A stretch of 64,000 nucleotides of DNA from Pseudobdellovibrionaceae bacterium (GTDB taxonomy: Bacteria; Bdellovibrionota; Bdellovibrionia; Bdellovibrionales; Bdellovibrionaceae): positions 62,001 through 126,000 of the forward strand of contig JAHBUS010000003.1 of NCBI GenBank assembly GCA_019637955.1, read 5' to 3'. A program made the position numbers and the translations under genes. Below, one piece after another: positions 8,403-15,253 of this stretch. The notes under the pieces are model-generated. The model ran no database searches. It was not told the origin of the DNA and was given only the letters and a program-made list of their open reading frames with translations. Position 1 is the stretch's first letter. Every line of letters begins with the position of its first letter.

Positions 8403-8996
8403 ATGTCTTTTCCGTCCCAAGATCCGTTCTCCTGGTTTGAGTCCGAGTACCAAAAGGCCGTGCAGGCCAAGGTGCCGGAGCCCAATGCCATGCAGCTCGC
8501 CACCGTTGACGGCGAGGGCACTCCCAGCATCCGCGTCGTTTACTTCAAAGGCTTCGTTCGCGGCGGGTTTTCGTTTTACACCAATTACAACTCGCAAAAA
8601 GCCCGCGAGCTGGCCCGTTCCGGCCGCGCCTCGGTGAACTTTTTCTGGCCCCAACTCGCACAGCAAGTCCGCGTGACCGGCATCGCCGAAAAGCTCACGC
8701 GCGAAGAGAGCGAAGCCTACTTCCGCACCCGCGCGCGTTTGAGCCAAATTGGCGCCTGGGCCTCGGAGCAGAGCCAAGAGATCGACGGTCCCCAGTGGCT
8801 CGAGAGGCGCGTCGAAGACTTCGAAAAGCGTTTTCAAGGACAAGAGGTGCCGTGCCCGCTCGATTGGGGCGGATACCATTTGCTGCCGCTGCAAATCGAG
8901 TTCTGGTTCGGACAAGAGGGCCGTCTTCACAACCGCTACGTTTTTGAACGCTTCGGCATCGAGTCGGCGTGGCGCATGTACATGAAGAGTCCCTGA
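8403..8996 (+). CDS. pdxH: Pyridoxamine/pyridoxine 5'-phosphate oxidase
   Basis: FMN-dependent last step of pyridoxal-phosphate synthesis and salvage. The ATG at 8403 is chosen because GGGGGAG precedes it by 5 bases; the product is 197 residues, close to the family norm. Recognisable blocks are NAMQLATVDGEGTPSIRVVY, FYTNYNSQKARELA (FMN-phosphate site), VNFFWPQLAQQVRVTG, the Q/E/W-rich middle ARLSQIGAWASEQSQEI, and the C-terminal RLHNRYVFER and WRMYMKSP, which replaces the more usual WRLxRLxP. The stop overlaps the pcp start (TGATG), so the two genes are coupled. Confidence 0.95.
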   Translation: MSFPSQDPFSWFESEYQKAVQAKVPEPNAMQLATVDGEGTPSIRVVYFKGFVRGGFSFYTNYNSQKARELARSGRASVNFFWPQLAQQVRVTGIAEKLTREESEAYFRTRARLSQIGAWASEQSQEIDGPQWLERRVEDFEKRFQGQEVPCPLDWGGYHLLPLQIEFWFGQEGRLHNRYVFERFGIESAWRMYMKSP

Positions 8997-9607
8997 TGAG
9001 TCTTTTGATCACGGGCTTTGAGCCTTTTAACGGTGAGACTTTGAATCCCAGTCAGCTGCTGGCGCAAAAATTGGCCCGCAGCCGCGGGCTCGATGTCGAG
9101 ATCTTACCCGTGTCTTACAAGCGCAGCTTTGAGGTGCTTCGGGACCGGCTCGAGTCGGGCCGTTACAAGGGGCTGCTGAGCATCGGCCAGGCCGCTGGGC
9201 GCAGCAAGGTGTGCCTCGAGCGGGTGGCGCTGAATCTCGAAGATGCCGATCTTGCCGATGCCGATTTGGTCACGAAAGTCGAAAGCGCGATCGATCTCAA
9301 TGGACCGACAGCGCACCTCAATCCGCTTCCACTCCGTCAGTACGTTCGCGAATTCAAGATGCGCGGGCGCCCGGTTGAAATTTCAACCAGTGCTGGAGCG
9401 TATGTTTGCAACTCCTTGTATTACCAGACTTTTCGCTGGATGGAAAAGAACCCGCGAGCGCTGGCGTTTCAGCTCTTTGTTCATGTTCCGTTCCTGCCCG
9501 AGCAGGCCGAGCGCAAGCCAGGGCTGGTGCCGTCTCTCGAAATGAGCGAGATGGAAGCCTCTTTGTCCGAACTGATCGACCTCTTAATTGAGCGTCTCCC
9601 GTCGTAA
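8996..9607 (+). CDS. pcp: Pyroglutamyl peptidase I (peptidase family C15)
   Basis: Cytoplasmic cysteine peptidase that removes N-terminal pyroglutamate from peptides. Starting at the ATG that overlaps the pdxH stop, it has 203 residues, in line with about 210 for the family. MSLLITGFEPFNGETLNPS is the family's N-terminal signature. The catalytic residues are in context: Glu in GQAAGRSKVCLERVALN, Cys in STSAGAYVCNSLYYQ, and His in LFVHVPFLPEQ. It could serve recycling of peptides, for instance from digested prey or nutrient protein; that link is inference. Confidence 0.93.
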   Translation: MSLLITGFEPFNGETLNPSQLLAQKLARSRGLDVEILPVSYKRSFEVLRDRLESGRYKGLLSIGQAAGRSKVCLERVALNLEDADLADADLVTKVESAIDLNGPTAHLNPLPLRQYVREFKMRGRPVEISTSAGAYVCNSLYYQTFRWMEKNPRALAFQLFVHVPFLPEQAERKPGLVPSLEMSEMEASLSELIDLLIERLPS

Positions 9608-9795
9608 AACCCACGCCGTCAATTGTGGAGCCACTGTTTATTTTGCGGCTTCCTGGTGCCCCTTTTCGGCGGCCCCCAGGGACTTCGTCAAAGAGGACCT
9701 TTTCCACGGTGTTTCCATCATTTCAAAAAGCCTCTGAACTCTGTGCATTTACCGCCGAGCCGGGCGAGGGCGCTGGGTTTGCTCTAGAGAGAGGC

Positions 9796-10356
9796 ATGAA
9801 AACACGAATCAAAAATCTGATCTTGGTGGCGCTCTTTCTTCCGCTTTCGATGCTGACGCTGGCCTGCGCGAAAACGGACAACTCTTCATCCACGGGAACG
9901 ACCGCGACATCGTACTACCTCAACAACGGAACCTGCTACTCCTCGAGCGGGACGGTGGTGGCCTCAAGCTACTGCACCTCGGCGGGCTACTACACGAACA
10001 ACGGCGTTTGCTACGCGAGCAATGGGACCGCGGTGAGTTCGACTTATTGCGGGCTGACCGGTTACACGATGACCAATGGCTATTGCTACAACAGCTCGGG
10101 CCAAATGGTGTCGACGACTCTGTGTTCTTCGACCGGGTACTACATGAACAATGGCTACTGCTACACCTCATCGGGTTCGATCGTGGCGACCGCGCTTTGC
10201 ACCGGGACGGCCACCGCCACGACGGGATATCAGTGCAACGGTTACTATTACTACGCCTCGGCTTACGGGACGCAGATGGTGATGTGTTCAGGCGCCTCGT
10301 GCCGCGGGTATCAGCTCTACGAAATCACGACGCAGCGATGGGTTCTTTGTCAGTAA
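9796..10356 (+). CDS. Lipoprotein built of tandem Cys/Tyr/Asn-rich repeats
   Basis: The start is the ATG at 9796, which gives a signal peptide ending in the lipobox LTLAC; the upstream in-frame extension lacks these features. After Cys24 the 186-residue protein is four clear copies of a 25-residue unit, GYYxNNGxCYxSSGxxVxxxxC (about residues 40-140), plus a degenerate fifth and a different Cys-rich end (MCSGASCRGYQLYEITTQRW). Each unit carries two Cys spaced about 13 apart, suggesting one disulfide per repeat in an elongated surface rod. I recognise no enzyme motif. It stands alone between pcp and the convergent apaG gene. Confidence 0.82.
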   Translation: MKTRIKNLILVALFLPLSMLTLACAKTDNSSSTGTTATSYYLNNGTCYSSSGTVVASSYCTSAGYYTNNGVCYASNGTAVSSTYCGLTGYTMTNGYCYNSSGQMVSTTLCSSTGYYMNNGYCYTSSGSIVATALCTGTATATTGYQCNGYYYYASAYGTQMVMCSGASCRGYQLYEITTQRWVLCQ

Positions 10357-10368
10357 TGAAAAGTAAAA

Positions 10369-10758
10369 TCAGTGAAGGGCGTGAGGGGCGATGAGATAGA
10401 ACTCGGGAATCTCGACTTCGAAACTCTCGCCCATGTCGGACACCATCTGGTAGGTGCCGCGCATTTGACCCGAAGCGGTCACGAGCGGGCAGGCACTTTC
10501 GTACTCAAAACTTTGGCCGGGTTGAATCTTGGGCTGAACGCCCACGACACCAGCCCCACGAACTTCTTCGACCTGTCCGATGCTATCGGTGATGATCCAA
10601 TGACGGGACATCAACTGGGCGGGCGCGGTGCTCTTGTTGGTGATGTTGACTTTGTACGCAAAGAAGTACTGATTCTGATCAGGACGGCTCTCAGATTCCA
10701 CGTAAGTGACGTGAACTTTGACTTCGAAATGAGGGTTCATTTGCTTCTGTACGGACAT
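10369..10758 (-). CDS. apaG: ApaG-family protein
   Basis: 129 residues with the all-beta ApaG/DUF525 pattern: FEVKVHVTYVESESRPDQNQ, YFFAYKVNITNKS, LMSRHWIITDSIGQVEEVRG, GVVGVQPKIQPGQSFEYES, and the closing MRGTYQMVSDMGESFEVEIP. The family has been linked to Co2+/Mg2+ homeostasis and binds no well-established partner; the biochemical role remains unsettled. It follows the phosphodiesterase-fold gene by 47 bases on the same strand and may share its transcript. Confidence 0.95.
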   Translation of the reverse strand: MSVQKQMNPHFEVKVHVTYVESESRPDQNQYFFAYKVNITNKSTAPAQLMSRHWIITDSIGQVEEVRGAGVVGVQPKIQPGQSFEYESACPLVTASGQMRGTYQMVSDMGESFEVEIPEFYLIAPHALH

Positions 10759-10805
10759 CGAGATCCGAATTTAAATTTTTGCCCCGAAGGGGTCAAGCGG
10801 CTCGA

Positions 10806-11840
10806 TCAAAAGATCGGGATTCCTGTCAATTCAAAGACCAAAGGGTAGTGGTCGCTTGGAAGCAGCATTTTGGCATCCAGCGTCGTTGGCGGGTCCATCG
10901 GGAGCCCCAAATGGTCCTTATAGCGGTAGACGTGGACCGAGTCCTTTTTGAGGTGTCTTTGCAGGAGTGGAGACAGAAAACAGTAGTCGATCTGACGTCC
11001 ATCGGGAGGGCGGTGCGAGCGGCCCACTTGGTAGTAAGTGGCGCGCTGATCCACGGGTAAACCTGCCACCTCACACACATCTTCAAGCTCGGTCTTCTGG
11101 TAAATCTGCAGGAACTCGGTTTCGGGCGATGCTTTCAGGGCAAGTCCGTTCATGTCGCCGGCGATCGCGATGGGGACTTTGCGATGAAATTTGGTTTCAA
11201 GTTCTTGGTAGATTTCGAGCAAGGCCGTGCACTCGGCCTGGCGGCGCTCAAAGCCGCCCGGATCTTTGAATTGCGGATCAAGGCGCGATTTCAAGTGCGT
11301 GAGAATCACGATCAGAAAGGGTTGATTGCGATCGCGCATGAAGAGGTGCAGCTCGGCGGCGTCGCGCGAAAACTTATGACTCTGGATCGGCTTTCCGCCG
11401 ATGGTCGTCATGCCGGCATCGAGCGAATCGCGCTCGTGCGGGTAGAGGTAGTTGATGCTGCGATTTTTATTGGTCGTGATGTCGAAGTAAACACCCAGGT
11501 CTTTGCGGATTAAAAAGCCCACGTCGATGTTGCGGTCCGAGTTGCCCTCGACGAGCGCGGCCGAATACTGATCGTTCAAAAAGAGCTGGTTAAAATTGCG
11601 AAGCGATTCGAGACCGCCGACCTCGCACAAAAGAATCAGGTCGGGCTTGGTTTCAAAGATGACGTTGGCGAGCGCCTTTGCTTTTTGCAAGGGCTTGTTG
11701 TTGTAGATCGAGGTCGAGAGTTTTTGCCACTGAATCTCGTCAAGCTTCAAATGCTCGGGCGTGAACTGCTGATCAGAGAGCAGAAACAGGTTCTCGACAT
11801 TTAAAAGTAGAACCTTGAGGTTCAAACTGAGAGGGGTCAC
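10806..11840 (-). CDS. Endonuclease/exonuclease/phosphatase-family protein
   Basis: 344 residues of the DNase I-like metal-dependent phosphodiesterase fold. Catalytic landmarks are N15/E17 in LLLNVENLF, E in LILLCEVGGL, H in VILTHLKSR, D and N in IAGDMNG, and the terminal SDHYPLVFEL with the catalytic His. No signal peptide is visible, so it probably acts in the cytoplasm; the substrate (nucleic acid, lipid phosphate or other) is open. The GTG start at 11840 sits in the loop of a palindrome (see 11831-11847), 5 bases after the stop of the upstream gene. Confidence 0.88.
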   Translation of the reverse strand: MTPLSLNLKVLLLNVENLFLLSDQQFTPEHLKLDEIQWQKLSTSIYNNKPLQKAKALANVIFETKPDLILLCEVGGLESLRNFNQLFLNDQYSAALVEGNSDRNIDVGFLIRKDLGVYFDITTNKNRSINYLYPHERDSLDAGMTTIGGKPIQSHKFSRDAAELHLFMRDRNQPFLIVILTHLKSRLDPQFKDPGGFERRQAECTALLEIYQELETKFHRKVPIAIAGDMNGLALKASPETEFLQIYQKTELEDVCEVAGLPVDQRATYYQVGRSHRPPDGRQIDYCFLSPLLQRHLKKDSVHVYRYKDHLGLPMDPPTTLDAKMLLPSDHYPLVFELTGIPIF

Positions 11841-11847
11841 ACCCCTC
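11831..11847 (-). promoter_or_regulatory. Hairpin holding the GTG start codon in its loop
   Basis: On the minus strand the sequence is GAGGGGT-GTG-ACCCCTC: 7-base perfect arms with the presumed GTG start as the 3-base loop and the Shine-Dalgarno-like AGGGG buried in the stem. In mRNA this would hide the ribosome-binding site unless the ribosome terminating just upstream melts it. Confidence 0.5.
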
Positions 11848-12979
11848 AGTGTAAGAAAACGCGTCCGCAGAGTCGAGAGCCGAAGAACAGTGTACGCAGC
11901 GAGTTGATCGCTTTTTCAACCGGGCTCACGAAAAATCGGAGGGTTGAAAGGCCCAGACCCGTTTCCATGCGCACAAAGCCCTTCATCATGGGCGAAAACG
12001 TGAAGCGCAAGAGAACTTTATTGTCGAGCGTGTTGGTGTACGTCAGCAGATCACCCAACGGCGACGGCGGCCAGGTGAGCCCGGTGCTCAGACCCGTCTG
12101 AAACTGACTCGGGGTCATCGCCGAATACCCGGGAATCATGGGCGGGTAGAAGCTGATGCCGTGCCTCGCCATTTCGCCGGGGCGCTGGTTCGACATGTAC
12201 ATCCCGGCTTTGCCTAAAATTCCGGCGACAAAAACGGCTTTCATCGTCGTGCTCTGAAACTTTTCGAAATCGCGGTAGATCTGAATGGCCAGAGCATGAG
12301 TGTCGCGGTTGTAACCGATCGAGATCCCGATATCGAAGAGACCGCCCCAGCCTTTTTTATCCATCCCGGCCAGCATCTCCAGTCCGCCCGAGGCCATCAC
12401 GCCGAATTCGTTCGAGTGCGCGAAGAGAAGGGCTTGGGACCAGAGTTTTTGATCGAGGCCGTGCAGAAAACCTTGAATGATGGTTTCCGAACGTTGCTTG
12501 AGGGTTGTCTGCAGGCGGCGCTCGTTTTCCTCGGCGCGCTTCTCCATCTCGAGGTCGCGCGCGCGCGCAACATCGGCCCGCACGAGCGGATCGAGCTCGT
12601 TCATCGCGATGCGGGCGCTCTCATCTTTAAGTGAACGGATGCCGAATTTGATTTTCTCTTTCACGACACTGCCGAGACCGAAACCATATTTGAGCATCTG
12701 CAGGGCTTTCGCGGCCTGGGTCAAAAAGGCGCCGCGGTTGCGCATGAACACCTTCTGTTCCTCTTGGCTGAGCTGTTCAAAGTTCACGCGCTCAGCCGAG
12801 CCTGGCTTGGGGTCTTCGAGGGTGTAAACCCGCGAGGCCATTTTGATCTCAAGGCGCTCGGCGGATTGAACCGTTTCGGCTTTGGGAGCATCGATCTCGA
12901 TCTCGGTTTGCGCGTAGGCCGGCAAAGCCATGAGCGAGGCCGCAAGAAGAGGAAGGGCGAATGTCAGGCGACGGACCAT
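11846..12979 (-). CDS. Conserved-looking exported protein of unknown function
   Basis: The start is the ATG at 12979 with GGAGA 4 bases upstream, giving 377 residues; MVRRLTFALPLLAASLMALPAYA is a signal peptide cut before QTEIE. Residues 25-120 are charged and helical (SQEEQKVFMRNRGAFLTQA), including a coiled-coil-like stretch RARDLEMEKRAEENERRLQ. The rest is rich in aromatic and Gly residues (GGLFDIGISIGYNRDTHAL, LRFTFSPMMKGFVRMETGLG), suggesting beta-strands, perhaps in the outer membrane. I do not recognise the family. The C-terminus ends in CGRVFLH, not in the aromatic residue typical of beta-barrels. Confidence 0.8.
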   Translation of the reverse strand: MVRRLTFALPLLAASLMALPAYAQTEIEIDAPKAETVQSAERLEIKMASRVYTLEDPKPGSAERVNFEQLSQEEQKVFMRNRGAFLTQAAKALQMLKYGFGLGSVVKEKIKFGIRSLKDESARIAMNELDPLVRADVARARDLEMEKRAEENERRLQTTLKQRSETIIQGFLHGLDQKLWSQALLFAHSNEFGVMASGGLEMLAGMDKKGWGGLFDIGISIGYNRDTHALAIQIYRDFEKFQSTTMKAVFVAGILGKAGMYMSNQRPGEMARHGISFYPPMIPGYSAMTPSQFQTGLSTGLTWPPSPLGDLLTYTNTLDNKVLLRFTFSPMMKGFVRMETGLGLSTLRFFVSPVEKAINSLRTLFFGSRLCGRVFLH

Positions 12980-13064
12980 ATTGTCTCCAATGGATGGACG
13001 CCCAAACAGGTACAAGTTCGGGGCCAGGGTCGAGGCGCCGCGGCGGTCCGTTGTGGTGAAGCCG

Positions 13065-13112
13065 GGCCCTTGCTGAGGATCTTCGCCGTGTCGAGGAGTT
13101 CGACACAGGGCC
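13065..13112. repeat. Nested inverted repeats in a divergent promoter region
   Basis: An outer stem GGCCCT (13065-13070)/AGGGCC (13107-13112) encloses a perfect inner stem GTGTCGA-GGAGT-TCGACAC (13088-13106), followed by TTTTCTTG. It lies between the divergent starts at 12979 and 13219. It may be an operator or a leader hairpin. Confidence 0.5.
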
Positions 13113-13128
13113 TTTTCTTGACCCCGGC

Positions 13129-13183
13129 CCAAGGAGCCAGGCACCCTGACTGGAGCCAGGCACCTTGGGCCTTTGCTCCTTGG
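13129..13183. repeat. Composite repeat: tandem GGAGCCAGGCACC inside inverted ends
   Basis: Inverted ends CCAAGGAGC (13129-13137) and GCTCCTTGG (13175-13183) enclose two exact copies of GGAGCCAGGCACC (13133-13145 and 13152-13164). The layout resembles a REP/BIME-type extragenic element. It is immediately upstream of the aminopeptidase gene. Confidence 0.55.
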
Positions 13184-13218
13184 TGGGATTTTTATTTTGG
13201 TCTTCGATGGGAGTGTTT

Positions 13219-14742
13219 ATGAGCCGTAAGCGGATTGCGCTGAATGATGTGTTGAAAGTTCCGGCCTCTTTTCTTGAAACGAAGGTGGTGTCCACGAAGC
13301 TCGGCAAAAAAGCCGGTCAGCTTGTGGTCTTTGGGGTTGAAGATAAGAATGCGCTGTCGCAGCTCTTGGTGAAGGCCGCGCCGGCTTGGCGCCGATCGTC
13401 CGAAAACTTTCTAAACCGTGACAACTTCGTGCTCGAAACCGAAAACGGTCCGATGTGGGTGATCTACCGCCGCCGTCCGCAAGGCCCTTTCTCGCACGCG
13501 GGAGCCCTCGAAGAATCCGAGTACGCCTGGTACCGCGATCAAGCGGGGTGGGCGCTGGGGCAAATGAAAGCCTCGGGCATCTCGCAAGTTTTGATCGACT
13601 TCCGCGGGACCGAGCCCGCGATGGAGCGCGGCCTGCTCGTCGGGTTGGAACTCGCGGCCTACAACTACAAGAACCTGATGCACGGCAAAGAGTTCGAGGG
13701 CCTGCCGGATCTCTCCGTCCGCAAAATGCCCGGCGCCGTTTTGAAAGACGTGATCGCCGAAGCGTCCGCGGAGGGACGCGCTTTGAACTTGGCTCGTCAC
13801 CTCGTCAACTTGCCGCCGAACTTTGCCAACCCCACGACGGTGGCGCAGCTGGCGCGCACCAAGTTTCCGAAATCGCCCGACATGAAGGTCGAAGTTTGGG
13901 ACATGAAGCGTCTGGAGAAAGAGGGCATGGGCCTGCACGTGGGTGTCGGTCAGGGATCGGTCAATCTGCCATGCATGGTGCGCTTTCGTTATCGTCCCAA
14001 AGGCGTGACGCAAAAACCGATCGCCTTTGTCGGTAAAGGCGTGACCTTCGACACCGGTGGCCTCGACATCAAACCCTCGAGTGCGATGCGCCTGATGAAA
14101 AAAGACATGGGCGGTTCGGCGGGCGTGATGGGACTTGCGCTCTACGCCGTTCTTTCGAAAATCAAGATCCCGATGGATTTCTACTTGGGCTTGGCCGAAA
14201 ATTCGGTGGACGCCGCGAGCATGCGCCCGAGTGATGTCTTGCAGGCGCGTAGCGGTCAGCTCGTCGAAATTCACAACACCGACGCCGAGGGGCGCTTGGT
14301 GCTGGCCGATGTTCTTGACGTGGCGGTCACCGAGACCGGCAAAGATGAGCCGCAGTTCGTGATTGATTTGGCGACGCTCACGGGCGCGATCAAGACCGCG
14401 CTCGGGACCGAGATCGGCGGCTTGTTCTCGAATCACGATGAGTTGGCGCAAGATCTGTTGATGGCCGGAACGCGCGCCGGTGACTTGGCTTGGCGCATGC
14501 CTCTCTACTCGCGCTACACGGCTTCGTTCCCCACCGCCTTCGGCGATATGGTGAACGCGGTCGACGGTTGGGGCGGCCCCATCACGGCGGCGTTATTCTT
14601 AGAAAAATTCGTGCGCAACAAACCTTGGGCGCACTTCGACATTTATGCCTGGGCCGACAAGGCTTCGGGCGCGATGTCGTCAAGTGGCGGCAACGCGCAG
14701 AGCCTGCAAGGTCTGATCGAATTCTTAAAATCAAAGGCCTAA
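13219..14742 (+). CDS. Leucyl aminopeptidase family protein (peptidase M17)
   Basis: Cytoplasmic two-metal aminopeptidase. The ATG at 13219 (MSRKRIALND) is chosen, giving 507 residues; an in-frame ATG 12 bases upstream is also possible. The catalytic domain has the expected ligands in order: K273 and D278 in VGKGVTFDTGGLDIKPSS, K285, D296 in KKDMGGSAGV, and D355/E357 in the family signature NTDAEGRLVLADVL. The N-terminal 180 residues form the regulatory macro-like domain. It would release N-terminal residues from peptides in protein turnover, and works alongside Pcp and PepN found elsewhere in this window. Confidence 0.95.
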   Translation: MSRKRIALNDVLKVPASFLETKVVSTKLGKKAGQLVVFGVEDKNALSQLLVKAAPAWRRSSENFLNRDNFVLETENGPMWVIYRRRPQGPFSHAGALEESEYAWYRDQAGWALGQMKASGISQVLIDFRGTEPAMERGLLVGLELAAYNYKNLMHGKEFEGLPDLSVRKMPGAVLKDVIAEASAEGRALNLARHLVNLPPNFANPTTVAQLARTKFPKSPDMKVEVWDMKRLEKEGMGLHVGVGQGSVNLPCMVRFRYRPKGVTQKPIAFVGKGVTFDTGGLDIKPSSAMRLMKKDMGGSAGVMGLALYAVLSKIKIPMDFYLGLAENSVDAASMRPSDVLQARSGQLVEIHNTDAEGRLVLADVLDVAVTETGKDEPQFVIDLATLTGAIKTALGTEIGGLFSNHDELAQDLLMAGTRAGDLAWRMPLYSRYTASFPTAFGDMVNAVDGWGGPITAALFLEKFVRNKPWAHFDIYAWADKASGAMSSSGGNAQSLQGLIEFLKSKA

Positions 14743-14743
14743 A

Positions 14744-14758
14744 TCCCGCTTAGCGGGA
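14744..14758. terminator. Short hairpin between convergent genes with a stop codon in its loop
   Basis: TCCCGC-TTA-GCGGGA: the 3-base loop TTA is the complement of the TAA stop of the minus-strand gene ending at 14750. The M17 gene ends 2 bases to the left. There is no T-run, so it is a weak or factor-assisted terminator at best. Confidence 0.4.
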
Positions 14759-15253
14759 CGCGTTTTGAATATCCGCGAGAGCGGTGTTCAGGGCTTGATC
14801 GGCGGGAACTCCCGAACTCGGCTCCAGCCGGGCCGGGAGCGCGGCGAAGGCCTCGTTGAACGCATCGACCACCAAACCAATCGGGTGGCCGGTTTCAAGA
14901 TGCGCGATGAGCAGCCGCAGTTGCACGCGGTTCGGAACCATCTGACGTAGCCTGCGGCCCGTCATGGGGCGCTCCGCGCGCACGCCCTTGAGCAAAATGT
15001 CGAGCTTGTTGCTCAACGCGGGAACCGAGAGACCTTTTTCAATCGAGATTCTCGCCAAGTGCCTGAGCAGCGCGGGCTCGGCCACGAGATTGTACTCGTA
15101 AGTCGACCACACTTCGAGCTGCCGAAAGCGGTCTTCAATGTCGCGCGCACTTTTATGGTGCACGATCGCGCATTTCACGTCGATCGCGTGCGCGGGCACG
15201 GTGATGGTCAAAAATGTGAAGGCGGCGAGGAGGCGGCAGGTGAGCTGTTTCAT
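14750..15253 (-). CDS. Exported protein of unknown function, last gene of a regulator-led operon
   Basis: 167 residues; MKQLTCRLLAAFTFLTITVPAHA is a signal peptide cut before IDVKC. The mature part is mostly helical and charged (KSARDIEDRFRQLEVWSTYE, LLRHLARISIEKGLSV, RRLRQMVPNRVQLRLLIAHL) with a single Cys. I do not recognise it. It overlaps the preceding gene by ATGA at 15250-15253, so it is the fourth cistron of the operon that begins with the TIGR02147 regulator. Confidence 0.82.
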   Translation of the reverse strand: MKQLTCRLLAAFTFLTITVPAHAIDVKCAIVHHKSARDIEDRFRQLEVWSTYEYNLVAEPALLRHLARISIEKGLSVPALSNKLDILLKGVRAERPMTGRRLRQMVPNRVQLRLLIAHLETGHPIGLVVDAFNEAFAALPARLEPSSGVPADQALNTALADIQNASR

